From the NCBI GenBank assembly GCA_014896305.1, contig JADBKQ010000013.1, forward strand, positions 1-60,542: DNA of 60,542 nt. The letters run 5' to 3'. Position 1 is the stretch's first letter, and each line of letters starts with the position of its first letter. This document shows, in pieces, positions 35,201 to 44,269 of the stretch. Both the position numbers and the translations under genes were made by a program. The notes beneath the pieces were generated by a model. The model searched no databases, was not told the DNA's origin, and saw nothing but the letters and a program-made list of their open reading frames with translations. Origin of the DNA: Limnochordaceae bacterium (GTDB lineage Bacteria > Bacillota > Limnochordia > Limnochordales > DUMU01).

Positions 35201-35865
35201 AGGGAACGCTCCTGGTTGGTCCCGCTACGGGCACCACTCCGATGACTGCTGGGTGCAGGGGTGATGAGGTCATGCAGGCTGACCCGCTCTGCCTCTGCCT
35301 GCCCCCCTCGGACGCCGCCTGCGGTCGCCCCGGGTACACCTGCGCCCCCGCCGACTGACGCCGGTGAACCCGTTGCCGCCGTCTGCGCCCGCGCCTGCCG
35401 CAGTTCCAGGCGAGCATCCGCTTCAATGGAGACATTGCTGGGTACGATCACGAAAATGCCGTCGCCCACCCGTTGCATCTTCCCGTCCAGGGCATAGGCC
35501 GTCCCGCTGAGGAAGTCCACGGTTCGTTGCGCCTGCTCCCGATCCACCCGGTCCAGCCGTACCACCGCGGGCCGCCTTGCCTTGACGTGATCGGCCACTG
35601 ATTGGACCTCATCGAAACTCAGGGGCTCCAGCACCATCAGCTTCATCTGCGGCTGCCCCGGCACACTGACCAGCTGCCCGCGACGCCCCGTCCCCCAGCG
35701 TCCCGCCGCCTCCGTGGCGGCGCGAACCTTGGCAGGATCGAGAGTGGCCGGAGCTTCCTCGTAATCGGGGCCGTCTTGTCCTCCCTCTTCCGGCTCCTCT
35801 TCCTCATACTCCGGCTCGTCGCCCCGCACTCCCAATAACCCCAACACTTTGTCCCACAGCCCCAT
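35197..35865 (-). CDS. sepF: cell division protein SepF
   Basis: SepF bundles FtsZ filaments and anchors the Z-ring to the membrane. ATG 35865 gives the amphipathic N-terminal anchor MGLWDKVLGLLG. An acidic linker follows, then the globular domain MKLMVLEPLSFDEVQSVADHVKARRPAVVRLDRVDREQAQRTVDFLSGTAYALDGKMQRVGDGIFVIVPSNV, and a Gly/Ala/Arg tail of about 60 residues. The upstream in-frame codons (to 35928) are non-family. GAGGA lies about 11 nt before the start. Confidence 0.95.
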   Translation of the reverse strand: MGLWDKVLGLLGVRGDEPEYEEEEPEEGGQDGPDYEEAPATLDPAKVRAATEAAGRWGTGRRGQLVSVPGQPQMKLMVLEPLSFDEVQSVADHVKARRPAVVRLDRVDREQAQRTVDFLSGTAYALDGKMQRVGDGIFVIVPSNVSIEADARLELRQARAQTAATGSPASVGGGAGVPGATAGGVRGGQAEAERVSLHDLITPAPSSHRSGARSGTNQERSL

Positions 35866-35983
35866 ATGTTCCACCGTCCTCTTCCAGCTCGCCGAGGATG
35901 CCATCTCCCCTCGTTTCGCTCCGGCCACGGCGAATCCTGCCTAGCCCACGCTCCTGGCCACGAAGTTGACGGACAACTCCTTG

Positions 35984-37186
35984 CTACAGGTAGAGCTTCC
36001 AGGAGGCCACCCAACCGGGGTTGGTGACCACCCGGGCCGTGGACGGAACGCCCGCCACCGCCACCTGCACGCGGTCCGGTCGCTCCGTCAACGCCGTCCA
36101 GTGGTAGGGACCGTCGTGGGTTTCCTTTGGAGGGGGTAAGCCTGGGCCGAGCCACTCTCCCAGCCCGCTCCCTAAACCGCCGGCGTACAGCCGGCCCTCC
36201 CAGACAGTTACTCCCACCTGATCCTCCGGCGACCAGACCCCCTGGATGTCGACGGGAATCCAGACCGGCCGGCGCCCGCCATGCGCCGGCAACGCGAAGA
36301 CTCCCAACTGCCCTTGTTGCACCCAAAGTGCGCTCCAGGGGATCAGACTGGTGTCTCGGCTAAGCAACCGGCGCAACGTAACGGGCGAAAACCGCCGCAA
36401 GGCCAGCTCCTGCGGCCACCCGTCCAGTGCCACCACCACGCCGATCCGATCCGCCTCTCCCTCGACAGGTACCACCTCCGCCACCTGGCCGTTCTCTCGC
36501 CCCCCTCCCCATTCCACCTCTATTGAACCGCGCCCGGGTCGGGGTAACCAGTGTTTCGCTGCTGCCGGCAACCAAACGACCACCTGCAGCTGAAAGGGGT
36601 CGATCAGGACGCCGATCTCCTGCCCACCCCGTACAGTTTGTCCCGCGTGAATCGGACGGCGAGTGAAGGTACTGCGTTCATGGGCTGCTTGTGCAGCCGC
36701 CTTCTCCGCCTGGGCATCTGCCGCCCAGACAGCGGCGGTACCTTCCCGTTCCCAACCGTCTACGGAAAACCATACCTGGCCGGCGCGCCGGGCGATCACA
36801 AGCTGACCGCCAACGCGAGCCACCGGTTGTTCACCCTGAACGAAGGTTCCGTCGGCCACCAGTAGCTCTACCGGGCCAGTCAACGAGGCTCGCAAGACGT
36901 CCTCTTGCCGCCAGATCAGGCCAGGACCACTGGCACTGGCATAGAGCGATCCTGATTGGACGGGAGCGGAGCGGATCAACCAGGCAGCGAAGTACCGGTG
37001 CCAGCTTGTAACCAGACCCCAGAGCAGCACGAGCCCGACGGCGATCCCTACGATGGACACGCCGGGTTGCCAACCGTCCCACCAGCACCGTCGACGATGT
37101 TCCCCTCGGGGGCGCCGTGCCCGCCGCCGACGCTCGGCCGGCGTGGGGAAGCGGATCACCTGCGGCGGCCCAGGAGAGGCGGCCAA
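35984..37186 (-). CDS. HlyD-like membrane-fusion/adaptor protein of the sepF cluster
   Basis: The 400-residue protein has an Arg-rich N-terminus, one membrane segment (about 43-63), then a beta-rich extracytoplasmic part with LVADGTFVQGEQPVARVGGQLVI (a lipoyl-like hairpin) and HAGQTVRGGQEIGVLIDPFQLQVVVWL. This is the HlyD/MFP-type fold, and such proteins sit just upstream of sepF in many clostridial genomes. No outer-membrane or ABC partner is adjacent. Its task, possibly linking division to the envelope, is inferred. Confidence 0.8.
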   Translation of the reverse strand: MAASPGPPQVIRFPTPAERRRRARRPRGEHRRRCWWDGWQPGVSIVGIAVGLVLLWGLVTSWHRYFAAWLIRSAPVQSGSLYASASGPGLIWRQEDVLRASLTGPVELLVADGTFVQGEQPVARVGGQLVIARRAGQVWFSVDGWEREGTAAVWAADAQAEKAAAQAAHERSTFTRRPIHAGQTVRGGQEIGVLIDPFQLQVVVWLPAAAKHWLPRPGRGSIEVEWGGGRENGQVAEVVPVEGEADRIGVVVALDGWPQELALRRFSPVTLRRLLSRDTSLIPWSALWVQQGQLGVFALPAHGGRRPVWIPVDIQGVWSPEDQVGVTVWEGRLYAGGLGSGLGEWLGPGLPPPKETHDGPYHWTALTERPDRVQVAVAGVPSTARVVTNPGWVASWKLYL

Positions 37187-37236
37187 CGGTGAACCGGGGA
37201 CGGGCGTGGACGCTGGCGGGGGCAGGTCCCTGCGGT

Positions 37237-37950
37237 TCAGGCAACGTCACCCCCCAGGTACGCCCGGCGAACTTCCGGATCCTGGGCGACCTCGGCGGCC
37301 GGACCTTCTCGCACGATCTCGCCGCTTTGCAGCACATAGGCTCGGTGGGCCACCCGGAGCGCCTGGTTCGCGTTCTGTTCAACCAGAAGAATGGTTGTGC
37401 CGCCGTGATTGATCTCTTTGATGATCCGGAAGATCTCCATGACCAGCAAAGGTGCAAGGCCCATCGAAGGTTCGTCCAGCAGCAGCAGGCGTGGACGGGC
37501 CATCAGCGCCCGGCCGATGGCCAGCATCTGTTGCTCGCCACCGGACAGGGTGCCGGCCGATTGGTTCTGGCGTTCCCCAAGTCGGGGAAAGAGTTCGTAC
37601 ACGCGGTGCAGGTCGGCGGTAATCTCCCCCCGGTCGCGTCGACTATACGCTCCGAGCTGCAGGTTCTCCCGGACAGACAGGGAAGCAAAGACCCGGCGGC
37701 CCTCCGGAACGTGCGTGATTCCCAGGCGGACAATTCGGTCGGCTGGTAGGGTGTGCAGCGGCTGCTGCTCGAAGAGAATCCGGCCGCTGCGGGGCCGCAC
37801 CAGTCCGGAGATCGCCCGCAGAGTCGTGCTCTTGCCCGCCCCATTCGCCCCGATCAGGGTGACGATCTCGCCTTCTTCGACCATGAGACTGATTCCCTTC
37901 AGGGCATGAATTCCGCCATAGTACACGTGTAATCCTTCCAGCGTCAGCAT
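37237..37950 (-). CDS. livF: branched-chain amino acid ABC transporter ATPase
   Basis: LivF is one of two ATPases of the LIV-I-type importer. Walker A GANGAGKST, Q-loop region LGITHVPEGRRVF, signature LSGGEQQMLAIGRALM, Walker B LLLLDEPSMGLAP and H-loop ILLVEQNANQAL are intact. ATG 37950 follows GGGGGAACGG, giving 237 residues. Last gene of the livK-livHMGF set. Confidence 0.96.
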   Translation of the reverse strand: MLTLEGLHVYYGGIHALKGISLMVEEGEIVTLIGANGAGKSTTLRAISGLVRPRSGRILFEQQPLHTLPADRIVRLGITHVPEGRRVFASLSVRENLQLGAYSRRDRGEITADLHRVYELFPRLGERQNQSAGTLSGGEQQMLAIGRALMARPRLLLLDEPSMGLAPLLVMEIFRIIKEINHGGTTILLVEQNANQALRVAHRAYVLQSGEIVREGPAAEVAQDPEVRRAYLGGDVA

Positions 37951-37989
37951 AGGCCGTTCCCCCAACCGCAGCTTGGCTTCGTTTCCTCG

Positions 37990-38859
37990 TCACTCGTGTG
38001 ATCGCTCCCCGTCCAGGCCCGGGGTCAAGTCTTCCTGGCCGAGGTAGGCTTGAATCACCCTGGGGTTGGATTGAATCTCCGCCGGCGTACCCTGGGCGAT
38101 AGTCTGACCATAGTCCAAGACCAGAATTCTGGGCGCTACCCGCATCACCACTCGCATGTCGTGCTCGATCAGCAGGATCGCCAACTCTAACTCCTCCTGC
38201 AGACGCCGGATCATCTGGGTCAGCTCGTCGCTCTCCTGGGGGTTCATGCCGGCCGCCGGCTCATCCAGCAGCAAGAGGCGGGGCCGGGTAGCTAGCGCCC
38301 GCGCGATCTCCAGGCGACGCTGCAACCCATAAGGGAGTCCGTGAGCCACTTGATCCGCGGCGTCCGCCAGCCCCAGCAGCTCCAGGTAATGGAAACTTTC
38401 GTCCACGATCGCCCGCTCGCCTCGCCAGTATCCGGGCAAGCGGCAGATAGCCGCCAGGGTGCCGTTGTGCGCCCGATGGCGAAGGTAGGCGGCGATACGG
38501 ACGTTGTCGAGCACCGTGAGCTCCCGAAAGAGGCGGATATTCTGGAACGTTCGAGCCAGCCCCGCCTCGGCCAGGCGATGGGGAGGCCAGCCGGTCACAT
38601 CCTGCCCCGATATCCGAATCCGCCCGGAGGTCGGCGTATACAAGCCGGTAAGGCAGTTAAACACTGTCGTCTTCCCCGCTCCGTTGGGTCCAATCAAGGC
38701 CACCAGTTCGCCTTCGGCCAACGTCAACGAGAAGCCGGTCACCGCCACCAACCCGCCGAACACCATGGTCAGGGAGTCCACTTCCAGCAATGGCGAAGTG
38801 GCGGCCGAGCTAGCCGCCCCCGGCTTGGACCCTGAGATGGGCACGATTGCCGCACTCAT
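37990..38859 (-). CDS. livG: branched-chain amino acid ABC transporter ATPase
   Basis: LivG pairs with LivF. The family features are MVFGGLVAVTGFSLTLAEGELVALIGPNGAGKTTVFNCLTGLY, the signature region LPYGLQRRLEIARALAT (a normal LivG variant), Walker B LLLLDEPAAGMNP and the H-loop ILLIEHDMRVVM. It overlaps livM by 4 nt at its start. A short Ala/Ser-rich N-terminal extension is present. Confidence 0.96.
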   Translation of the reverse strand: MSAAIVPISGSKPGAASSAATSPLLEVDSLTMVFGGLVAVTGFSLTLAEGELVALIGPNGAGKTTVFNCLTGLYTPTSGRIRISGQDVTGWPPHRLAEAGLARTFQNIRLFRELTVLDNVRIAAYLRHRAHNGTLAAICRLPGYWRGERAIVDESFHYLELLGLADAADQVAHGLPYGLQRRLEIARALATRPRLLLLDEPAAGMNPQESDELTQMIRRLQEELELAILLIEHDMRVVMRVAPRILVLDYGQTIAQGTPAEIQSNPRVIQAYLGQEDLTPGLDGERSHE

Positions 38860-39959
38860 TTGGACGCCCCCCTCAAGCGGTCGGTGGTGGTCAGGTCAGC
38901 CTGCACGGCGGCAAACGCGTCGCTGCCGCTCCCCGCGCCGGTCGTACGCCATTGTGGGCGAGGACGCCTGCGCCAGCCGAGGATGTCTACCGCTTCCAAC
39001 TGTCCCAACAAGCCAGCCGGACGAATCAGCATGACCAGCACGAGCAAAGCTGAATAAACGATCATCCGGTACTCGGCAAAGCCGCGCAACAGTTCGGGCA
39101 AGGCCGTTAACAAGCCGGCGGCCAGAACTGACCCGGTCAGGCTCCCCAACCCGCCCAAAACAACGGCAATCAGGATCTCGATCGACTTGAAGAAGCCGAA
39201 CACCGAGGGGTCAATATACATGATCTGGTGGGCGTAGAGGGAACCGGCCACGCCCGCACTGGCTGCCCCTATGGTGAAAGCCAACACTTTGTAGAAGGTG
39301 GTATCGACCCCCAGCGCCGTCGCCGCCACCTCGTCTTCCCGGATCGCCAGAAGGCAGCGCCCCACGCCGGAGCGGATGAGGTTTGAAATCAACACGAGGA
39401 TCAGGATCAGCCACCCCTCGACCCAATAGAAGGTGGTGTATCCGGGGATGGCCACCAATCCCTGAGCCCCGCCGGTGATGGGAATATTGTTGATCACGAC
39501 GCGAATGATCTCGCCGAACCCAAGGGTGACGATGGCCAAGTAGTCGCCGCGCAGGCGCAGTGCAGGGATACCGACCACCAGACCCATCATACCGGCTGCC
39601 AGGGCCCCCAACACGGTAGCCGGCAAGAACGGGAAGTTGCGATAGGTCGTTAGCAACGCAGCCGTGTACGCTCCTACCGCCATGAAACCGGCGTGACCGA
39701 TGGAGAACTGCCCCGTGAACCCGTTGATGAGGTTGAGTCCGGCCGCCAGAATCATGTTGATCCCCGTCAGACAAAGCACGCCCAGAATGTACGGGTCCAC
39801 GTCGGGACGACGTATGTACAGGTTCAGCGCCACGAGCAGGACGACTGCAATGACGATCACGGTCGGCTGTATCGCTTTTTGCCAACGGGTTCGCCGCGTA
39901 CTGGTGCCCCCGACCGGATTCTTATTCTCATCCATGTTCGCCCCCTTGTTCGCACTCAT
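38856..39959 (-). CDS. livM: branched-chain amino acid ABC transporter permease
   Basis: The 367-residue permease begins MSANKGANMDENK, with its first TM at about 30-47. LivM sequences include GLNLINGFTGQFSIGHAGFMAVGAYTAALLT and the coupling segment RSGVGRCLLAIREDEVAATALGVDTTFYKVLAFTIGAASAGVAGSLYAH. ATG 39959 is preferred because AGAAGGTG precedes it; the frame continues upstream to 40373 inside livH, which is shadow. It follows livH by 2 nt. Confidence 0.95.
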   Translation of the reverse strand: MSANKGANMDENKNPVGGTSTRRTRWQKAIQPTVIVIAVVLLVALNLYIRRPDVDPYILGVLCLTGINMILAAGLNLINGFTGQFSIGHAGFMAVGAYTAALLTTYRNFPFLPATVLGALAAGMMGLVVGIPALRLRGDYLAIVTLGFGEIIRVVINNIPITGGAQGLVAIPGYTTFYWVEGWLILILVLISNLIRSGVGRCLLAIREDEVAATALGVDTTFYKVLAFTIGAASAGVAGSLYAHQIMYIDPSVFGFFKSIEILIAVVLGGLGSLTGSVLAAGLLTALPELLRGFAEYRMIVYSALLVLVMLIRPAGLLGQLEAVDILGWRRRPRPQWRTTGAGSGSDAFAAVQADLTTTDRLRGASK

Positions 39960-39961
39960 GC

Positions 39962-40840
39962 TCACACCTTCTCCCGGACGGCCCGACCCAGGAGACCAGA
40001 GGGTCGAACCAGCAAGATCACGATCAAAATGGCAAATGCCACCGCGTCTTTCCAGGTGGAACTCAGGAAGGCCACCACCATCACCTCGGCAACCCCCATC
40101 ACCAGGCCCCCCACCATGGCGCCTGGAATCAACCCAATACCTCCCAGCACTGCTGCGACGAACGCTTTGAGGCCGGGCATGATGCCCATCAAAGGATCGA
40201 TGCGACCGTAGTACAGCCCCACCAGCACCCCCGCGGCAGCGGCCAACGCCGAGCCCAGGGCAAAGGTGAACGAGATTACTCGGTCCACGTTGATTCCCAT
40301 TAACCTGGCCGTATCCTGGTCCTCGGCCACCGCCCGCATCGCCTGACCGATGCGGGTGCGGTTGACTACCCACTGCAGGGCAATCATGAGGATGGTGGCC
40401 ACCAGCACAATCACTAACTGGCGGTTATTGATGTAGAGCGCTCCCAACCGCACCATCCGTAACTGCACCAGGTCAGGAAAGGCGCGGGGTTCAGGATGAA
40501 GCACCACGATGCCGAGGTTCTCCAGGAGCAGCGAAACGCCAATCGCCGTGATCAATGTTGCAATCCGGGTCGCGTTCCGTAGAGGGCGGTAGGCGATGCG
40601 CTCGATCGCCACCCCCAGCACGGCCGCTCCCGCCATTGCAAATAGAAGAGCTGGCACAAACGACCAATGAAACACTGCAGCAGCGTAGTAGCCCGCAAAG
40701 GCGCCGACCATGTACACATCGCCGTGGGCGAAATTGATCAGTTTCAAAATACCGTAGACCATCGTGTAACCCAATGCGATGAGGGCATAAATGCTTCCAA
40801 GCGACAATCCGTTGATTATCTGTTGTAAGAACTCAACCAT
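39962..40840 (-). CDS. livH: branched-chain amino acid ABC transporter permease
   Basis: The 292-residue LivH permease shows LQQIINGLSLGSIYALIALGYTMVYGILKLINFAHGDVYMVGAF and the coupling loop NRTRIGQAMRAVAEDQDTARLMGINVDRVISFTF. It is first after the intercistronic terminator, followed by livM, livG and livF with tight spacing, so transcription of this part depends on read-through from livK or on an internal start. Confidence 0.96.
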   Translation of the reverse strand: MVEFLQQIINGLSLGSIYALIALGYTMVYGILKLINFAHGDVYMVGAFAGYYAAAVFHWSFVPALLFAMAGAAVLGVAIERIAYRPLRNATRIATLITAIGVSLLLENLGIVVLHPEPRAFPDLVQLRMVRLGALYINNRQLVIVLVATILMIALQWVVNRTRIGQAMRAVAEDQDTARLMGINVDRVISFTFALGSALAAAAGVLVGLYYGRIDPLMGIMPGLKAFVAAVLGGIGLIPGAMVGGLVMGVAEVMVVAFLSSTWKDAVAFAILIVILLVRPSGLLGRAVREKV

Positions 40841-40862
40841 ACGGTCACCCCATGTTCAGGTG

Positions 40863-40901
40863 AAAAAGGAGACGGCGCCGGCTGCCCGCCCCGCCGTCTC
40901 C
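40863..40901 (-). terminator. partial terminator between livK and livH
   Basis: Read on the minus strand, GGAGACGGC pairs with GCCGTCTCC and is followed by TTTTT. It sits between the binding-protein gene and livH and probably attenuates read-through, favouring an excess of the binding protein. Confidence 0.8.
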
Positions 40902-40942
40902 CTCCCCTTAGCAGCCACGGACGCGCTGGTTGTACCGGCTCT

Positions 40943-42133
40943 CTACGGTTGCACGCGCGTGACGATCCGATGTCCGCCGTCCGCCGTCACCTGCAGGATC
41001 AGAGCGTTCTTGATGGGATTGCGGTGAGCGTCCATGGTGATGGTGCCGGTCACCCCGTGGAAGCTTTTGATGGAAGCGAGCGCGTCCCGCAACGCCTTCC
41101 GATCCGTCCCCGCCTTCTCCAGCCCATAGGCCATCATGGCTGCGCCATCCCAGGCTAGAGCGGCCAATGCGTCCGGGTGTGCCCCATACCGGGCCGTGTA
41201 CTTCTTGTCGAAGTCGACGGCAACTGGATCGTTATCTTTGGAGGAGTAGTGGTTCGTGAAGTACGAACCGACCACCGCCTGCCCCCCGATTTCGATCAAC
41301 TTGGGCGAATCAAAGCCGTCTGGGCCCAGCAAGGGCACGTTGATGCCGAGCTGACGCGCTTGTTTGGCGATGAGGCCGGCGTCGGTGTAGTACACCGGAG
41401 TGTAAATGGCCTCCGGATTCGCCTGTTTGATCCGGGTCAACTGAGCGGTGAAGTCCTGATCGTTCTGGCCGAAAGTCTGTACGAGCACGACGGTGCCGCC
41501 GGCCTGTTTGAAAGCGTTCTGGAACGAGGCTGCCAGCCCGGCGCTGTATGCATCAGTCACCTTGTAGAGCACAGCCACCCGGCTGAACTTCAGATTGTGG
41601 CGGGCAAAAGAGGCCATCACCTCGCCCTGGAAATCATCCACGAAACAGGCCCGAAAAACGTACGGGCCGATGTCGGTGATCCCCGCCGCCGTGGCGGTCG
41701 GGCTCAAAATGGGCACGCCCGCCCGGTTGGCAATAGGAGCGGCCGCCTTCATTGGCCCTGAAGTCACCGCACCGATGATGGCGGTTACCTTGTCCCGAGT
41801 GATGAGCCGCTGCACCGCGTTGGCTGCTTCGGCCGGATCCCCCCGGTCATCCAGAGCGATGATCTCTACCTTTTGCCCGTGGATACCCCCCTTCGCGTTC
41901 ACCTCATCGAAATACAGCTTCACAGCGTTAACCACAGAGTTGCCAAAGGTAGCCGCATCCCCTGACAGCGGCCCAACCAGGCCCAACTTGATCGGTTCAG
42001 CAGCCCAAGCAACCCCGCCCGCCCTGACAGTTCCCGCTCCTGCCGCCAGGACGGACAGGCTGAGGAATGCTGCCCGTAGGCGATCCTGCCACTTTCTTTT
42101 GCCGCTGCCTTCCGCATTCATTCGCACACCCAC
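40943..42133 (-). CDS. livK: branched-chain amino acid ABC transporter substrate-binding protein
   Basis: The exported binding protein (396 residues from GTG 42133; ATG 42121 possible) has an N-terminal signal (RLRAAFLSLSVLAAGAGTVRA...AWAAEP). The type I periplasmic-binding fold begins IKLGLVGPLSGDAATFGNSVVNAVKLYFDEVNAKGGIHGQKVEIIALDD, with GAVTSGPMKAAAPIA, and ends VTGTITMDAHRNPIKNALILQV. The family usually binds Leu/Ile/Val; other amides or amino acids are possible. It has its own near-consensus promoter. Confidence 0.93.
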   Translation of the reverse strand: MGVRMNAEGSGKRKWQDRLRAAFLSLSVLAAGAGTVRAGGVAWAAEPIKLGLVGPLSGDAATFGNSVVNAVKLYFDEVNAKGGIHGQKVEIIALDDRGDPAEAANAVQRLITRDKVTAIIGAVTSGPMKAAAPIANRAGVPILSPTATAAGITDIGPYVFRACFVDDFQGEVMASFARHNLKFSRVAVLYKVTDAYSAGLAASFQNAFKQAGGTVVLVQTFGQNDQDFTAQLTRIKQANPEAIYTPVYYTDAGLIAKQARQLGINVPLLGPDGFDSPKLIEIGGQAVVGSYFTNHYSSKDNDPVAVDFDKKYTARYGAHPDALAALAWDGAAMMAYGLEKAGTDRKALRDALASIKSFHGVTGTITMDAHRNPIKNALILQVTADGGHRIVTRVQP

Positions 42134-42168
42134 CAGACCCCTTTCCCCACAAGCGAAAGATTTGCATT

Positions 42169-42197
42169 ATTATACGTTCACTGCCGCATTGCGTCAA
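42169..42197 (-). promoter_or_regulatory. sigma-A promoter of the liv operon
   Basis: Minus-strand TTGACG (42197-42192), a 17-nt spacer and TATAAT (42174-42169), about 40 nt before livK. It lies just beyond the uppP stop. Confidence 0.85.
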
Positions 42198-42202
42198 TCA
42201 AG

Positions 42203-43039
42203 CTACTTGAGCCAGCCCAGCAGGATCAAAGCGCCCAGCGCGAACAGGTACGCCGAGAAGACTGTCAGACGCGCCCGCCGGATCAAGGACAGCAAGAGCC
42301 GGATTGCCGCATAGCCCGCAAGGGCCGCCATGCCAAATCCCGCCAGGTAGGTCCCCCAGGGAGTTGCGCCGCCTGTTCCGCTGCGGATAAGGTCAGGAAT
42401 GCTCAAAACTCCAGCTCCTGCAATGACCGGGATCGACAAAAGGAACGAGAAGTCAGCGGCCTGCTCCCGTGGCAGCCCGGCCAGCAAGGCAAAGAACACG
42501 GTCGTGCCCGACCGTGAAATCCCCGGGGGAAGCGCCAACGCCTGACCTATGCCTACGACAAGGGCCTGTCCGGGGGTGGGAACTCGCTCGGGTTCGTCCA
42601 CGGCCGCATGGCGGGCTTTCAGGTCCGCCATGATCAGAAACAGTGCAGTCACCCAAAAGAGAATCCCTACCACCCGCAATTCGGTAAACAGGCCTTCGAC
42701 CTGCTTTTCGAGGAACAGGCCGGCCAGGGCGGCAGGAACGGAGCCGATGATCAGTCCGGCCAGCAGCCGCAGGTTGCGCTGGCGCCCAGCCCGATCCTCT
42801 GCGGGCCAGGACGCGGGCCAAACCAGCGATACCGCCGCCTGTACGAGGCGCACCACCTGCGACCAGTACACTACTAGGACGGCTACCAGCGTTCCCAAAT
42901 GCAAAAGGATGTCAAATGCCAGCCCAGGCTGAACCCCCAGCAATGCTTGCACCACCGCTAGATGACCGGAGGACGAGACGGGGAGAAACTCGGTCAGCCC
43001 TTGCACTAGCCCCAGCCACAACGCCTGGATCAACGACAC
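42203..43039 (-). CDS. uppP: undecaprenyl-diphosphate phosphatase
   Basis: UppP (BacA) recycles undecaprenyl diphosphate to the monophosphate carrier for wall synthesis. The 278-residue multi-pass protein has the catalytic segment GLTEFLPVSSSGHLAVVQ and the second motif LPPGISRSGTTVF (with the conserved Arg). GTG 43039 follows GGAGGAGGAAT, which also spans the stop of the tiny gene upstream. Confidence 0.96.
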   Translation of the reverse strand: MSLIQALWLGLVQGLTEFLPVSSSGHLAVVQALLGVQPGLAFDILLHLGTLVAVLVVYWSQVVRLVQAAVSLVWPASWPAEDRAGRQRNLRLLAGLIIGSVPAALAGLFLEKQVEGLFTELRVVGILFWVTALFLIMADLKARHAAVDEPERVPTPGQALVVGIGQALALPPGISRSGTTVFFALLAGLPREQAADFSFLLSIPVIAGAGVLSIPDLIRSGTGGATPWGTYLAGFGMAALAGYAAIRLLLSLIRRARLTVFSAYLFALGALILLGWLK

Positions 43040-43041
43040 AA

Positions 43042-43209
43042 CTATTCCTCCTCCAGGAAAAACCGTCTGGGCCTCCTGGGCTTCGGCGTGGCCACGTAAC
43101 GCCTTTCATTCGATCTGTTCGCCCGCTTTCCCTCTTTCGCAGGCCGGACAACTCCTGGAACTGGTACGCGGATCAGGACCTTGTCCCCATTCCTGTCCAC
43201 CGTAGCCAT
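43042..43209 (-). CDS. small basic protein between transporter and uppP
   Basis: The 55-residue basic protein begins MATVDRNGDKVLIRVPVPG and has an Arg/Lys/Pro-rich second half. ATG 43209 has AGGGG just upstream and its start overlaps the 3' end of the phosphate-type transporter by 37 nt. Its stop (TAG) is inside the uppP ribosome-binding region. Codon usage is coding-like. It is probably a real, translationally coupled gene of unknown function. Confidence 0.5.
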   Translation of the reverse strand: MATVDRNGDKVLIRVPVPGVVRPAKEGKRANRSNERRYVATPKPRRPRRFFLEEE

Positions 43210-44198
43210 TTCGACCCCTGATCCCAACCCGGTCCATCCAGGGTCGCTACCAGCCGGTCCGCCAGACGAAGGATCTGCGGAATCCAGGGGAACGCCGCCA
43301 TCGCCGTACCCACGTTAAAGAGAGTGTGCGCGTTGGCCACCCGGCGAGCCGGAGTTACCGACAGATATTCCAGCACATGAGCGAAAGCAGGAAGAAACGG
43401 AAGAAAGAGTACCACGCCGACAGCATTGAATAGCAAGTCCGCCACCGCGGTCTTTCGGGCTGCCACATCCGTCCCCAGACTGGCCAGCAACCCTTGAACG
43501 GAGGTTCCTACGTTCGCCCCCAGGACGATCGCCACAGCCGTGGGCAGCGAGAACAGGCCGTGGGCATGGGCGACGATGGCCAGACCCACGGTAACGGTAC
43601 TGCTTTGCAGCAGGGCGGCCACGATCGCTCCCAGCAAGGCGGCGCTCCATACGGACCCGCTGTGGGACACCAACCAGGCGATCACATGAGGGTCGCCTGC
43701 CCACTGGTGAGCGGCCGCAGCCATCAGTTCAATGCCGAAGAAAAGTGAACCCAGTCCGAAGACGGCAGCGCCGCCGGCGACCGGTAGCCGTTGCCTCGCC
43801 ACCGGCATCCAGCTCAATCGTCCCAGTACGGCAACGAGGATGAGGATGAGGCCAGCGGCCAGGAGGGGTTCCACCCACGCCTGGGTGGAGAATGTCACGA
43901 GCTGTGCTGTGATCGTTGTGCCAATGTTCGCCCCCAGAATCAAGGCGAACCCCTGGGCTTCCGTCAGCAGCCCGGCATGGACCAGGGCGATGCTACTGGC
44001 TGCGGTAACGCCGCTGGAGTGGAGAGCTGCGGCTACTACCGCTCCCATCACGAATGCCCGCCCGGGTGAACCAGCCACAGCTCGCAGACTCCTCGCCAGT
44101 CGAGGCCCGGCCAGTTGTTGCAGCGAAACGGCCAGGATTCGGACTCCTGCCAGGAATACCCCCAGTCCCGCAATCAGCGTGACCCATGAGATCGCCAC
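43173..44198 (-). CDS. Na/Pi-cotransporter family protein
   Basis: The 341-residue membrane protein has the two inverted repeats of the NptA/Na-Pi family: HSSGVTAASSIALVHAGLL...GANIGTTITAQLV, and LLQSSTVTVGLAIVA...GANVGTSVQGL. The paired QSS and GANxGT motifs indicate phosphate or a related anion. GTG 44198 follows GGAGGAGCCCGT; the earlier frame to 44249 is Gly/Arg-rich and non-family. It lacks the usual C-terminal PhoU domain. Confidence 0.88.
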   Translation of the reverse strand: MAISWVTLIAGLGVFLAGVRILAVSLQQLAGPRLARSLRAVAGSPGRAFVMGAVVAAALHSSGVTAASSIALVHAGLLTEAQGFALILGANIGTTITAQLVTFSTQAWVEPLLAAGLILILVAVLGRLSWMPVARQRLPVAGGAAVFGLGSLFFGIELMAAAAHQWAGDPHVIAWLVSHSGSVWSAALLGAIVAALLQSSTVTVGLAIVAHAHGLFSLPTAVAIVLGANVGTSVQGLLASLGTDVAARKTAVADLLFNAVGVVLFLPFLPAFAHVLEYLSVTPARRVANAHTLFNVGTAMAAFPWIPQILRLADRLVATLDGPGWDQGSKWLRWTGMGTRS

Positions 44199-44269
44199 AC
44201 GGGCTCCTCCCTCGGGCTGCCCCCGGCTCTGCTTGGGGAGGCGAGCCACTGGTCGGTGTACACCGTATC

